Positions 1 to 16,500 of a stretch of 64,000 nucleotides of DNA are shown here, piece after piece. Made by a program: the position numbers and the translations under genes. The notes under the pieces are model-generated. The model was given only the letters and a program-made list of their open reading frames with translations. It was not told where the DNA came from and did not search any database. How positions within the stretch are numbered: position 1 is the stretch's first letter; each line of letters starts with the position of its first letter. This DNA is from Crossaster papposus (Eukaryota; Echinodermata; Asteroidea; Velatida; Solasteridae), in assembly GCA_037893245.1 (NCBI GenBank), contig JBAIAA010000597.1:1-64000 (forward strand), read 5' to 3'.

Positions 1-3000
1 AACTCGAGGGCTTGTTCCCACATCATGTGTTTATTCCTTATGCACACTTCTTTCCCTTTACATATTTCTTATGCACACTTCTTTCCCTTTACATATTTCT
101 TATGCACACTTCTTTCCCTTTACATATTTCTTATGCACACTTCTTTCCCTTTACATATTTCTTATGCACACTTCTTTCCCTTTACATATTTCTTATGCAC
201 ACTTCTTTCCCTTTACATATTTCTTATGCACACTTCTTTCCCTTTACATATTTCTTATGCACACTTCTTTCCCTTTACATATTTCTTATGCACACTTCTT
301 TCCCTTTACATATTTCTTATGCACACTTCTTTCCCTTTACATATTTCTTATGCACACTTCTTTCCCTTTACATATTTCTTATGCACACTTCTTTCCCTTT
401 ACATATTTCTTATGCACACTTCTTTCCCTTTACATATTTCTTATGCACACTTCTTTCACTTTACATATTTCTTATGCACACTTCTTTCCCTTTACATATT
501 TCTTATGCACACTTCTTTCCCTTTACATATTTCTGATGCACACTTCTTTCCCTTTACATATTTCTTATGCACACTTCTTTCCCTTTACATATTTCTGATG
601 CACACTTCTTTCCCTTTACATATTTCTTATGCACACTTCTTTCCCTTTACATATTTCTTATGCACACTTCTTTCCCTTTACATATTTCTTATGCACACTT
701 CTTTCCCTTTACATATTTCTTATGCACACTTCTTTCCCTTTACATATTTCTTATGCACACTTCTTTCCCTTTACATATTTCTTATGCACACTTCTTTCCC
801 TTTACATATTTCTTATGCACACTTCTTTCCCTTTACATATTTCTTATGCACACTTCTTTCCCTTTACATATTTCTTATGCACACTTCTTTCCCTTTACAT
901 ATTTCTTATGCACACTTCTTTCCCTTTACATATTTCTTATGCACACTTCTTTCCCTTTACATATTTCTTATGCACACTTCTTTCCCTTTACATATTTTTT
1001 ATGCACACTTCTTTCCCTTTACATATTTATTATGCACACTTCTTTCCCTTTACATATTTCTTATGCACACTTCTTTCCCTTTACATATTTCTTATGCACA
1101 CTTCTTTCCCTTTACATATTTCTTATGCACACTTCTTTCCCTTTACATATTTCTTATGCACACTTCTTTCCCTTTACATATTTCTTATGCACACTTCTTT
1201 CCCTTTACATATTTCTTATGCACACTTCTTTCCCTTTACATATTTCTTATGCACACTTCTTTCCCTTTACATATTTCTTATGCACACTTCTTTCCCTTTA
1301 CATATTTCTTATGCACACTTCTTTCCCTTTACATATTTCTTATGCACACTTCTTTCCCTTTACATATTTCTTATGCACACTTCTTTCCCTTTACATATTT
1401 CTTATGCACACTTCTTTCCCTTTACATATTTCTTATGCACACTTCTTTCCCTTTACATATTTTTTATGCACACTTCTTTCCCTTTACATATTTATTATGC
1501 ACACTTCTTTCCCTTTACATATTTCTTATGCACACTTCTTTCCCTTTACATATTTATTATGCACACTTCTTTCCCTTTACATATTTCTTATGCACACTTC
1601 TTTCCCTTTACATATTTCTTATGCACACTTCTTTCCCTTTACATATTTCTTATGCACACTTCTTTCCCTTTACATATTTCTTATGCACACTTCTTTCCCT
1701 TTACATATTTCTTATGCACACTTCTTTCCCTTTACATATTTCTTATGCACACTTTTTTCCCTTTACATATTTAACTCGAGGGCTTGTTCCCACATCATGT
1801 GTTTATTTCTAATGCACACTTCTTTCCCTTTACATATTTAACTCGAGGGCTTGTTCCCACATCATGTGTTTATTTCTTATGCACACTTCTTTCCCTTTAC
1901 ATATTTCTTATGCACACTTCTTTCCCTTTACATATTTCTTATGCACACTTCTTTCCCTTTACATATTTCTTATGCACACTTCTTTCCCTTTACATATTTC
2001 TTATGCACACTTCTTTCCCTTTACATATTTCTTATGCACACTTCTTTCCCTTTACATATTTCTTATGCACACTTCTTTCCCTTTACATATTTCTTATGCA
2101 CACTTCTTTCTCTTTACATATTTCTTATGCACACTTCTTTCCCTTTACATATTTCTTATGCACACTTCTTTCCCTTTACATATTTCTTATGCACACTTCT
2201 TTCCCTTTACATATTTCTTATGCACACTTCTTTCCCTTTACATATTTCTTATGCACACTTCTTTCCCTTTACATATTTCTTATGCACACTTCTTTCCCTT
2301 TACATATTTCTTATGCACAATTCTTTCCCTTTACATATTTCTTATGCACACTTCTTTCCTTTTACATATTTCTTATGCACACTTCTTTCCCTTTACATAT
2401 TTCTTATGCACACTTCTTTCCCTTTACATATTTCTGATGCACACTTCTTTCCCTTTACATATTTCTTATGCACACTTCTTTCCCTTTACATATTTCTTAT
2501 GCACACTTCTTTCCCTTTACATATTTCTTATGCACACTTCTTTCCCTTTACATATTTCTTATGCACACTTCTTTCCCTTTACATATTTCTTATGCACACT
2601 TCTTTCCCTTTACATATTTCTTATGCACACTTCTTTCCCTTTACATATTTCTTATGCACACTTCTTTCCCTTTACATATTTCTTATGCACACTTCTTTCC
2701 CTTTACATATTTCTTATGCACACTTCTTTCCCTTTACATATTTCTTATGCACACTTCTTTCCCTTTACATATTTCTTATGCACACTTCTTTCCCTTTACA
2801 TATTTCTTATGCACACTTCTTTCCCTTTACATATTTTTTATGCACACTTCTTTCCCTTTACATATTTATTATGCACACTTCTTTCCCTTTACATATTTAT
2901 TATGCACACTTCTTTCCCTTTACATATTTATTATGCACACTTCTTTCCCTTTACATATTTATTATGCACACTTCTTTCCCTTTACATATTTCTTATGCAC

Positions 3001-6000
3001 ACTTCTTTCCCTTTACATATTTCTTATGCACACTTCTTTCCCTGTACATATTTCTTATGCACACTTCTTTCCCTTTACATATTTCTTATGCACACTTCTT
3101 TCCCTTTACATATTTCTTATGCACACTTCTTTCCCTTTACATATTTCTTATGCACACTTCTTTCCCTTTACATATTTCTTATGCACACTTCTTTCCCTTT
3201 ACATATTTCTTATGCACACTTATTTCCCTTTACATATTTCTTATGCACACTTCTTTCCCTTTACATATTTGTTATGCACACTTCTTTCCCTTTACATATT
3301 TCTTATGCACACTTCTTTCCCTTTACATATTTCTTATGCACACTTCTTTCCCTTTACATATTTCTTATGCACACTTCTTTCCCTTTACATATTTCTTATG
3401 CACACTTCTTTCCCTTTACATATTTCTTATGCACACTTCTTTCCATTTACATATTTCTTATGCACACTTCTTTCCCTTTACATATTTCTTATGCACACTT
3501 CTTTCCCTTTACATATTTCTTATGCACACTTCTTTCCCTTTACATATTTCTTATGCACACTTCTTTCCCTTTACATATTTCTTATGCACACTTCTTTCCC
3601 TTTACATATTTCTTATGCACACTTCTTTCCCTTTACATATTTCTTATGCACACTTCTTTCCCTTTACATATTTCTTTTGCACACTTCTTTCCCTTTACAT
3701 ATTTCTTATGCACACTTCTTTCCCTTTACATATTTCTTATGCACACTTCTTTCCCTTTACATATTTCTTATGCACACTTCTTTCCCTTTACATATTTCTT
3801 ATGCACACTTCTTTCCCTTTACATATTTCTTATGCACACTTCTTTCCCTTTACATATTTCTTATGCACACTTCTTTCCCTTTACATATTTCTTATGCACA
3901 CTTCTTTCCCTTTACATATTTCTTATGCACACTTCTTTCCCTTTACATATTTCTTATGCACACTTCTTTCCCTTTACATATTTCTTATGCACACTTCTTT
4001 CCCTTTACATATTTCTTATGCACACTTCTTTCCCTTTACATATTTCTTATGCACACTTCTTTCCCTTTACATATTTCTTATGCACACTTCTTTCCATTTA
4101 CATATTTCTTATGCACACTTCTTTCCCTTTACATATTTCTTATGCACACTTCTTTCCCTTTACATATTTCTTATGCACACTTCTTTCCCTTTACATATTT
4201 CTTATGCACACTTCTTTCCCTTTACATATTTCTTATGCACACTTCTTTCCCTTTACATATTTCTTATGCACACTTCTTTCCCTTTACATATTTCTTATGC
4301 ACACTTCTTTCCCTTTACATATTTCTTATGCACACTTCTTTCCCTTTACATATTTCTTATGCACACTTCTTTCCCTTTACATATTTCTTATGCACACTTC
4401 TTTCCCTTTACATATTTCTTATGCACACTTCTTTCTCTTTACATATTTCTTATGCACACTTCTTTCCCTTTATTATTTCTTATGCACACTTCTTTCCCTT
4501 TACATATTTATTATGCACACTTCTTTCCCTTTACATATTTATTATGCACACTTCTTTCCCTTTACATATTTCTTATGCACACTTCTTTCCTTTTACATAT
4601 TTCTTATGCACACTTCTTTCCCTTTACATATTTCTTATGCACACTTCTTTCCCTTTACATATTTCTTATGCACACTTCTTTCCCTTTACACATTTCTTAT
4701 GCACACTTCTTTCCCTCTACATATTTCTTATGCACACTTCTTTCCCTTTACATATTTCTTATGCACACTTCTTTCCCTTTACATATTTCTTATGCACACT
4801 TCTTTCCCTTTACATATTTCTTATGCACACTTCTTTCCCTTTACATATTTCTTATGCACACTTCTTTCCCTTTACATATTTCTTATGCACACTTCTTTCC
4901 CTTTATTATTTCTTATGCACACTTCTTTCCCTTTACATATTTATTATGCACACTTCTTTCCCTTTACATATTTATTATGCACACTTCTTTCCCTTTACAT
5001 ATTTCTTATGCACACTTCTTTCCTTTTACATATTTCTTATGCACACTTCTTTCCCTTTACATATTTCTTATGCACACTTCTTTCCCTTTACATATTTCTT
5101 ATGCACACTTCTTTCCCTTTACATATTTTTTATGCACACTTCTTTCCCTCTACATATTTCTTATGCACACTTCTTTCCCTTTACATATTTCTTATGCACA
5201 CTTCTTACCCTTTACATATTTCTTATGCACACTTCTTTCCCTTTACATATTTCTTATGCACACTTCTTTCCCTTTACATATTTCTTATGCACACTTCTTT
5301 CCCTTTACATATTTCTTATGCACACTTCTTTCCCTTTACATATTCCTTATGCACACTTCTTTCCCTTTACATATTTCTTATGCACATTTTTTTCCCTTTA
5401 CATATTTCTTATGCACACTTCTTTCCCTTTACATATTTCTTATGCACACTTCTTTCCCTTTACATATTTCTTATGCACACTTCTTTCCCTTTACATATTT
5501 CTTATGCACACTTCTTTCCCTTTACATATTTCTTATGCACACTTCTTTTCCTTTACATATTTCTTATGCACACTTCTTTCCCTTTACATATTTCTTATGC
5601 ACACTTCTTTCCCTTTACATATTTCTTATGCACACTTCTTTCCCTTTACATATTTCTTATGCACACTTCTTTCCCTTTACATATTTCTTATGCACACTTC
5701 TTTCCCTTTACATATTTCTTATGCACACTTCTTTCCCTTTACATATTTCTTATGCACACTTCTTTCCCTTTACATATTTCTTATGCACACTTCTTTCCCT
5801 TTACATATTTCTTATGCACACTTCTTTCCCTTTACATATTTCTTATGCACACTTCTTTCCCTTTACATATTTCTTATGCACACTTCTTTCCCTTTACATA
5901 TTTCTTATGCACACTTCTTTCCCTTTACATATTTCTTATGCACACTTCTTTCCCTTTACATATTTCTTATGCACACTTCTTTCCCTTTACATATTTCTTA

Positions 6001-8476
6001 TGCACACTTCTTTCCCTTTACATATTTCTTATGCACACTTCTTTCCCTTTACATATTTCTTATGCACACTTCTTTCCCTTTACATATTTCGTATGCACAC
6101 TTCTTTCCCTTTACATATTTCTTATGCACACTTCTTTCCCTTTACAAATTTCTTATGCACACTTCTTTCCCTTTACATATTTCTTATGCACACTTCTTTC
6201 CCTTTACATATTTCTTATGCACACTTCTTTCCCTTTACATATTTCTTATGCACACTTCTTTCCCTTTACATATTTCTTATGCACACTTCTTTCCCTTTAC
6301 ATATTTCTTATGCACACTTCTTTCCCTTTACATATTTCTTATGCACACTTCTTTCCCTTTACATATTCCTTATGCACACTTCTTTCCCTTTACATATTTC
6401 TTATGCACACTTCTTTCCCTTTACATATTTCTTATGCACACTTCTTTCCCTTTACATATTTCTTATGCACACTTCTTTCCCTTTACATATTTCTTATGCA
6501 CACTTCTTTCCCTTTACATATTTCTTATGCACACTTCTTTCCCTTTACATATTTCTTATGCACACTTCTTTCCCTTTACATATTTCTTATGCACACTTCT
6601 TTCCCTTTACATATTTCTTATGCACACTTCTTTCCCTTTACATATTTCTTATGCACACTTCTTTCCCTTTACATATTTCTTATGCACACTTCTTTCCCTT
6701 TACATATTTCTTATGCACACTTCTTTCCCTTTACATATTTCTTATGCACACTTCTTTCCCTTTACATATTTCTTATGCACACTTCTTTCCCTTTACATAT
6801 TTCTTATGCACACTTCTTTCCCTTTACATATTTCTTATGCACACTTCTTTCCCTTTACATATTTCTTATGCACACTTCTTTCCCTTTACATATTTCTTAT
6901 GCACACTTCTTTCCCTTTACATATTTCTTATGCACACTTCTTTCCCTTTACATATTTCTTATGCACACTTCTTTCCCTTTACATATTTCTTATGCACACT
7001 TCTTTCCCTTTACATATTTCTTATGCACACTTCTTTCCCTTTACATATTTCTTATGCACACTTCTTTCCCTTTACATATTTCTTATGCACACTTCTTTCC
7101 CTTTACATATTTCTTATGCACACTTCTTTCCCTTTACATATTTCTTATGCACACTTCTTTCCCTTTACATATTTCTTATGCACACTTCTTTCTCTTTACA
7201 TATTTATTATGCACACTTCTTTCCCTTTACATATTTCTTATGCACACTTCTTTCCCTTTACATATTTCTTATGCACACTTCTTTCCCTTTACATATTTAT
7301 TATGCACACTTCTTTCCCTTTACATATTTCTTATGCACACTTCTTTCCCTTTACATATTTCTTATGCACACTTCTTTCCCTTTACATATTTCTTATGCAC
7401 ACTTCTTTCCCTTTACATATTTCTTATGCACACTTCTTTCCTTTTACATATTTCTTATGCACACTTCTTTCCCTTTACATATTTCTTATGCACACTTCTT
7501 TCCCTTTACATATTTCTTATGCACACTTCTTTCCCTTTACATATTTCTTATGCACACTTCTTTCCCTTTACATATTTCTTATGCACACTTCTTTCCCTTT
7601 ACATATTTCTTATGCACACTTCTTTCCCTTTACATATTTCTTATGCACACTTCTTTCCCTTTACATATTTCTTATGCACACTTCTTTCCCTTTACATATT
7701 TCTTATGCACACTTCTTTCCCTTTACATATTTCTTATGCACACTTCTTTCCCTTTACACATTTCGTATGCACACTTCTTTCCCTTTACATATTTCTGATG
7801 CACACTTCTTTCCCTTTACATATTTCTTATGCACACTTCTTTCCCTTTACATATTTCTTATGCACACTTCTTTCCCTTTACATATTTCTTATGCACACTT
7901 CTTTCCCTTTACATATTTCTTATGCACACTTCTTTCCCTTTACATATTTCTTATGCACACTTCTTTCCCTTTACATATTTCTTATGCACACTTCTTTCCC
8001 TTTACATATTTCTTATGCACACTTCTTTCCCTTTACATATTTCTTATGCACACTTCTTTCCCTTTACATATTTCTTATGCACACTTCTTTCCCTTTACAT
8101 ATTTCTTATGCACACTTCTTTCCCTTTACATATTTGTTATGCACACTTCTTTCCCTTTACATATTTATTATGCACACTTCTTTCCCTTTACATATTTCTT
8201 ATGCACACTTCTTTCCCTTTACATATTTATTATGCACACTTCTTTCCCTTTACATATTTCTTATGCACACTTCTTTCCCTTTACATATTTCTTATGCACA
8301 CTTCTTTCCCTTTACATATTTCTTATGCACACTTCTTTCCCTTTACATATTTCTTATGCACACTTCTTTCCCTTTACATATTTCTTATGCACACTTCTTT
8401 CCCTTTACATATTTCTTATGCACACTTCTTTCCCTTTACATATTTCTTATGCACACTTCTTTCCCTTTACATATTT

Positions 8477-8647
8477 AACTCGAGGGCTTGTTCCCACATC
8501 ATGTGTTTATTTCTTATGCACACTTCTTTCCCTTTACATATTTAACTCGAGGGCTTGTTCCCACATCATGTGTTTATTTCTTATGCACACTTCTTTCCCT
8601 TTACATATTTAACTCGAGGGCTTGTTCCCACATCATGTGTTTATTTC
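8477..8647 (+). repeat. Cluster of 36-bp CTCGAG-bearing variant monomers
   Basis: A variant monomer 36 bp long starts with AACTCGAGGGCTTGTTCCCA and ends with the usual GTTTATTTC-type junction. It alternates with the standard 31-bp monomer at 67-bp spacing. Copies start at 1, 1773, 1840, 8477, 8544, 8611, 10538, 10605, 10672, 11576, 11643 and 19830, singly or in groups of two or three. The variant introduces the only regular GC-richer sites (CTCGAG, a XhoI site) into the array. Confidence 0.9.
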
Positions 8648-10537
8648 TTATGCACACATCTTTCCCTTTACATATTTCTTATGCACACTTCTTTCCCTTT
8701 ACATATTTCTTATGCACACTTCTTTCCCTTTACATATTTCTTATGCACACTTCTTTCCCTTTACATATTTCTTATTCACACTTCTTTCCCTTTACATATT
8801 TCTTATGCACACTTCTTTCCCTTTACATATTTCTTATGCACACTTCTTTCCCTTTACATATTTCTTATGCACACTTCTTTCCCTTTACATATTTCTTATG
8901 CACACTTCTTTCCCTTTACATATTTCTTATGCACACTTCTTTCCCTTTACATATTTCTTATGCACACTTCTTTCCCTTTACATATTTCTTATGCACACTT
9001 CTTTCCCTTTACATATTTCTTATGCACACTTCTTTCCCTTTACATATTTCTTATGCACACTTCTTTCCCTTTACATATTTCTTATGCACACTTCTTTCCC
9101 TTTACATATTTCTTATGCACACTTCTTTCCCTTTACATATTTCTTATGCACACTTCTTTCCCTTTACATATTTCTTATGCACACTTCTTTCCCTTTACAT
9201 ATTTCTTATGCACACTTCTTTCCCTTTACATATTTCTTATGCACACTTCTTTCTCTTTACATATTTATTATGCACACTTCTTTCCCTTTACATATTTCTT
9301 ATGCACACTTCTTTCCCTTTACATATTTCTTATGCACACTTCTTTCCCTTTACATATTTATTATGCACACTTCTTTCCCTTTACATATTTCTTATGCACA
9401 CTTCTTTCCCTTTACATATTTCTTATGCACACTTCTTTCCCTTTACATATTTCTTATGCACACTTCTTTCCCTTTACATATTTCTTATGCACACTTCTTT
9501 CCTTTTACATATTTCTTATGCACACTTCTTTCCCTTTACATATTTCTTATGCACACTTCTTTCCCTTTACATATTTCTTATGCACACTTCTTTCCCTTTA
9601 CATATTTCTTATGCACACTTCTTTCCCTTTACATATTTCTTATGCACACTTCTTTCCCTTTACATATTTCTTATGCACACTTCTTTCCCTTTACATATTT
9701 CTTATGCACACTTCTTTCCCTTTACATATTTCTTATGCACACTTCTTTCCCTTTACATATTTCTTATGCACACTTCTTTCCCTTTACATATTTCTTATGC
9801 ACACTTCTTTCCCTTTACACATTTCGTATGCACACTTCTTTCCCTTTACATATTTCTGATGCACACTTCTTTCCCTTTACATATTTCTTATGCACACTTC
9901 TTTCCCTTTACATATTTCTTATGCACACTTCTTTCCCTTTACATATTTCTTATGCACACTTCTTTCCCTTTACATATTTCTTATGCACACTTCTTTCCCT
10001 TTACATATTTCTTATGCACACTTCTTTCCCTTTACATATTTCTTATGCACACTTCTTTCCCTTTACATATTTCTTATGCACACTTCTTTCCCTTTACATA
10101 TTTCTTATGCACACTTCTTTCCCTTTACATATTTCTTATGCACACTTCTTTCCCTTTACATATTTCTTATGCACACTTCTTTCCCTTTACATATTTCTTA
10201 TGCACACTTCTTTCCCTTTACATATTTATTATGCACACTTCTTTCCCTTTACATATTTCTTATGCACACTTCTTTCCCTTTACATATTTATTATGCACAC
10301 TTCTTTCCCTTTACATATTTCTTATGCACACTTCTTTCCCTTTACATATTTCTTATGCACACTTCTTTCCCTTTACATATTTCTTATGCACACTTCTTTC
10401 CCTTTACATATTTCTTATGCACACTTCTTTCCCTTTACATATTTCTTATGCACACTTCTTTCCCTTTACATATTTCTTATGCACACTTCTTTCCCTTTAC
10501 ATATTTCTTATGCACACTTCTTTCCCTTTACATATTT
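8477..10537 (+). repeat. 2,061-bp higher-order unit in the satellite
   Basis: Private variants recur at a constant offset of 2,061 bp. The three-copy CTCGAG clusters sit at 8477/8544/8611 and 10538/10605/10672. The CACACATC variant follows both clusters, a TATTCACAC variant lies near 8774 and 10835, and a TTTCTCTTTACATATTTATT variant lies near 7191 and 9252. A second duplication has offset 8,811 bp (about 4.1-5.7 kb against 12.9-14.5 kb, including two TTTATTATTT deletion monomers). A third has offset 1,240 bp (17,161 against 18,401). The array has therefore grown by duplication of kilobase blocks as well as single monomers. Confidence 0.8.
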
Positions 10538-13500
10538 AACTCGAGGGCTTGTTCCCACATCATGTGTTTATTTCTTATGCACACTTCTTTCCCTTTACAT
10601 ATTTAACTCGAGGGCTTGTTCCCACATCATGTGTTTATTTCTTATGCACACTTCTTTCCCTTTACATATTTAACTCGAGGGCTTGTTCCCACATCATGTG
10701 TTTATTTCTTATGCACACATCTTTCCCTTTACATATTTCTTATGCACACTTCTTTCCCTTTACATATTTCTTATGCACACTTCTTTCCCTTTACATATTT
10801 CTTATGCACACTTCTTTCCCTTTACATATTTCTTATTCACACTTCTTTCCCTTTACATATTTCTTATGCACACTTCTTTCCCTTTACATATTTCTTATGC
10901 ACACTTCTTTCCCTTTACATATTTCTTATGCACACTTCTTTCCCTTTACATATTTCTTATGCACACTTCTTTCCCTTTACATATTTCTTATGCACACTTC
11001 TTTCCCTTTACATATTTCTTATGCACACTTCTTTCCCTTTACATATTTCTTATGCACACTTCTTTCCCTTTACATATTTCTTATGCACACTTCTTTCCCT
11101 TTACATATTTCTTATGCACACTTCTTTCCCTTTACATATTTCTTATGCACACTTCTTTCCCTTTACATATTTCTTATGCACACTTCTTCCCCTTTACATA
11201 TTTCTTATGCACACTTCTTTCCCTTTACATATTTCTTATGCACACTTCTTTCCCTTTACATATTTCTTATGCACACTTCTTTCCCTTTACATATTTCTTA
11301 TGCACACTTCTTTCCCTTTACATATTTCTTATGCACACTTCTTTCCCTTTACATATTTCTTATGCACACTTCTTTCCCTTTACATATTTCTTATGCACAC
11401 TTCTTTCCCTTTACATATTTCTTATGCACACTTCTTTCCCTTTACATATTTCTTATGCACACTTCTTTCCCTTTACATATTTCTTATGCACACTTCTTTC
11501 CCTTTAGATATTTCTTATGCACACTTCTTTCCCTTTACATATTTCTTATGCACACTTCTTTCCCTTTACATATTTAACTCGAGGGCTTGTTCCCACATCA
11601 TGTGTTTATTTCTTATGCACACTTCTTTCCCTTTACATATTTAACTCGAGGGCTTGTTCCCACATCATGTGTTTATTTCTTATGCACACTTCTTTCCCTT
11701 TACATATTTCTTATGCACACTTCTTTCCCTTTACATATTTCTTATGCACACTTCTTTCCCTTTACATATTTCTTATGCACACTTCTTTCCCTTTACATAT
11801 TTCTTATGCACACTTCTTTCCCTTTACATATTTCTTATGCACACTTCTTTCCCTTTACATATTTCTTATGCACACTTCTTTCCCTTTACATATTTCTTAT
11901 GCACACTTCTTTCCCTTTACATATTTCTTATGCACACTTCTTTCCCTTTACATATTTCTTATGCACACTTCTTTCCCTTTACATATTTCTTATGCACACT
12001 TCTTTCCCTTTACATATTTCTTATGCACACTGCTTTCCCTTTACATATTTCTTATGCACACTTCTTTCCCTTTACATATTTATTATGCACACTTCTTTCC
12101 CTTTACATATTTCTTATGCACACTTCTTTCCCTTTACATATTTCTTATGCACACTTCTTTCCCTTTACATATTTCTTATGCACACTTCTTTCCCTTTACA
12201 TATTTCTTATGCACATTTCTTTCCCTTTACATATTTCTTATGCACACTTCTTTCCCTTTACATATTTCTTATGCACACTTCGTTCCCTTTACATATTTCT
12301 TATGCACACTTCTTTCCCTTTACATATTTCTTATGCACACTTCTTTCCCTTTACATATTTCTTATGCACACTTCTTTCCCTTTACATATTTCTTATGCAC
12401 ACTTCTTTCCCTTTAAATATTTCTTATGCACACTTCTTTCCCTTTACATATTTCTTATGCACACTTTTTTCCCTTTACATATTTCTTATGCACACTTCTT
12501 TCCCTTTACATATTTCTTATGCACACTTCTTTCCCTTTACATATTTCTTATGCACACTTCTTTCCCTTTACATATTTCTTATGCACACTTCTTTCCCTTT
12601 ACATATTTCTTTTGCACACTTCTTTCCCTTTACATATTTCTTATGCACACTTCTTTCCCTTTACATATTTCTTATGCACACTTCTTTCCCTTTACATATT
12701 TCTTATGCACACTTCTTTCCCTTTACATATTTCTTATGCACACTTCTTTCCCTTTACATATTTCTTATGCACACTTCTTTCCCTTTACATATTTCTTATG
12801 CACACTTCTTTCCCTTTACATATTTCTTATGCACACTTCTTTCCCTTTACATATTTCTTATGCACACTTCTTTCCCTTTACATATTTCTTATGCACACTT
12901 CTTTCCCTTTACATATTTCTTATGCACACTTCTTTCCCTTTACATATTTCTTATGCACACTTCTTTCCCTTTACATATTTCTTATGCACACTTCTTTCCC
13001 TTTACATATTTCTTATGCACACTTCTTTCCCTTTACATATTTCTTATGCACACTTCTTTCCCTTTACATATTTCTTATGCACACTTCTTTCCCTTTACAT
13101 ATTTCTTATGCACACTTCTTTCCCTTTACATATTTCTTATGCACACTTCTTTCCCTTTACATATTTCTTATGCACACTTCTTTCCCTTTACATATTTCTT
13201 ATGCACACTTCTTTCCCTTTACATATTTCTTATGCACACTTCTTTCTCTTTACATATTTCTTATGCACACTTCTTTCCCTTTATTATTTCTTATGCACAC
13301 TTCTTTCCCTTTACATATTTATTATGCACACTTCTTTCCCTTTACATATTTATTATGCACACTTCTTTCCCTTTACATATTTCTTATGCACACTTCTTTC
13401 CTTTTACATATTTCTTATGCACACTTCTTTCCCTTTACATATTTCTTATGCACACTTCTTTCCCTTTACATATTTCTTATGCACACTTCTTTCCCTTTAC

Positions 13501-16500
13501 ACATTTCTTATGCACACTTCTTTCCCTCTACATATTTCTTATGCACACTTCTTTCCCTTTACATATTTCTTATGCACACTTCTTTCCCTTTACATATTTC
13601 TTATGCACACTTCTTTCCCTTTACATATTTCTTATGCACACTTCTTTCCCTTTACATATTTCTTATGCACACTTCTTTCCCTTTACATATTTCTTATGCA
13701 CACTTCTTTCCCTTTATTATTTCTTATGCACACTTCTTTCCCTTTACATATTTATTATGCACACTTCTTTCCCTTTACATATTTATTATGCACACTTCTT
13801 TCCCTTTACATATTTCTTATGCACACTTCTTTCCTTTTACATATTTCTTATGCACACTTCTTTCCCTTTACATATTTCTTATGCACACTTCTTTCCCTTT
13901 ACATATTTCTTATGCACACTTCTTTCCCTTTACATATTTTTTATGCACACTTCTTTCCCTCTACATATTTCTTATGCACACTTCTTTCCCTTTACATATT
14001 TCTTATGCACACTTCTTACCCTTTACATATTTCTTATGCACACTTCTTTCCCTTTACATATTTCTTATGCACACTTCTTTCCCTTTACATATTTCTTATG
14101 CACACTTCTTTCCCTTTACATATTTCTTATGCACACTTCTTTCCCTTTACATATTCCTTATGCACACTTCTTTCCCTTTACATATTTCTTATGCACATTT
14201 TTTTCCCTTTACATATTTCTTATGCACACTTCTTTCCCTTTACATATTTCTTATGCACACTTCTTTCCCTTTACATATTTCTTATGCACACTTCTTTCCC
14301 TTTACATATTTCTTATGCACACTTCTTTCCCTTTACATATTTCTTATGCACACTTCTTTTCCTTTACATATTTCTTATGCACACTTCTTTCCCTTTACAT
14401 ATTTCTTATGCACACTTCTTTCCCTTTACATATTTCTTATGCACACTTCTTTCCCTTTACATATTTCTTATGCACACTTCTTTCCCTTTACATATTTCTT
14501 ATGCACACTTCTTTCCCTTTACATATTTCTTATGCACACTTCTTTCCCTTTACATATTTCTTATGCACACTTCTTTCCCTTTACATATTTCTTATGCACA
14601 CTTCTTTCCCTTTACATATTTCTTTTGCACACTTCTTTCCCTTTACATATTTCTTATGCACACTTCTTTCCCTTTACATATTTCTTATGCACACTTCTTT
14701 CCCTTTACATATTTCTTATGCACACTTCTTTCCCTTTACATATTTCTTATGCACACTTCTTTCCCTTTACATATTTCTTATGCACACTTCTTTCCCTTTA
14801 CATATTTCTTATGCACACTTCTTTCCCTTTACATATTTCTTATGCACACTTCTTTCCCTTTACATATTTCTTATGCACACTTCTTTCCCTTTACATATTT
14901 CTTATGCACACTTCTTTCCCTTTACATATTTCTTATGCACACTTCTTTCCCTTTACATATTTATTATGCACACTTCTTTCCCTTTACATATTTATTATGC
15001 ACACTTCTTTCCCTTTACATATTTCTTATGCACACTTCTTTCCTTTTACATATTTCTTATGCACACTTCTTTCCCTTTACATATTTCTTATGCACACTTC
15101 TTTCCCTTTACATATTTCTTATGCACACTTCTTTCCCTTTACATATTTCTTATGCACACTTCTTTCCCTCTACATATTTCTTATGCACACTTCTTTCCCT
15201 TTACATATTTCTTATGCACACTTCTTTCCCTTTACATATTTCTTATGCACACTTCTTTCCCTTTACATATTTCTTATGCACACTTCTTTCCCTTTACATA
15301 TTTCTTATGCACACTTCTTTCCCTTTACATATTTCTTATGCACACTTCTTTCCCTTTACATATTCCTTATGCACACTTCTTTCCCTTTACATATTTCTTA
15401 TGCACATTTTTTTCCCTTTACATATTTCTTATGCACACTTCTTTCCCTTTACATATTTCTTATGCACACTTCTTTCCCTTTACATATTTCTTATGCACAC
15501 TTCTTTCCCTTTACATATTTCTTATGCACACTTCTTTCCCTTTACATATTTCTTATGCACACTTCTTTCCCTTTACATATTTCTTATGCACACTTCTTTC
15601 CCTTTACATATTTCTTATGCACACTTCTTTCCCTTTACATATTTCTTATGCACACTTCTTTCCCTTTACATATTTCTTATGCACACTTCTTTCCCTTTAC
15701 ATATTCCTTATGCACACTTATTTCCCTTTACATATTTCTTATGCACACTTCTTTCTCTTTACATATTTCGTATGCACACTTCTTTCCCTTTACATATTTC
15801 TTATGCACACTTCTTTCCCTTTACATATTTCTTATGCACACTTCTTTCCCTTTACATATTTCTTATGCACACTTCTTTCCCTTTACATATTTCTTATGCA
15901 CACTTCTTTCCCTTTACATATTTCTTATGCACACTTCTTTCCCTTTACATATTTCTTATGCACACTTCTTTCCCTTTACATATTTCTTATGCACACTTCT
16001 TTCCCTTTACATATTTCTTATGCACACTTCTTTCCCTTTACATATTTCTTATGCACACTTCTTTCCCTTTACATATTTCTTATGCACACTTCTTTCCCTT
16101 TACATATTTCTTATGCACACTTCTTTCCCTTTACATATTTCTTATGCACACTTCTTTCCCTTTACATATTTCTTATGCACACTTCTTTCCCTTTACATAT
16201 TTGTTATGCACACTTCTTTCCCTTTACATATTTCTTATGCACACTTCTTTCCCTTAACATAATTCTTATGCACACTTCTTTCTCTTTACATATTTCTTAT
16301 GCACACTTCTTTCCCTTTACATATATATTATGCACACTTCTTTCCCTTTACATATTTCTTATGCACACTTCTTTCCCTTTACATATTTCTTATGCACACT
16401 TCTTTCCCTTTACATATTTCTTATGCACACTTCTTTCCCTTTACATATTTCTTATGCACACTTCTTTTCCTTTACATATTTCTTATGCACACTTCTTTCC

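Noticed and set aside
1851-8612. A 2,253-codon open frame (and others up to 2,725 codons) in the 31-bp array
   Set aside because: The monomer lacks stops in all forward frames and its length is not a multiple of three, so all three frames are open together. The predicted peptide is a simple hydrophobic 31-residue repeat. It is satellite DNA.
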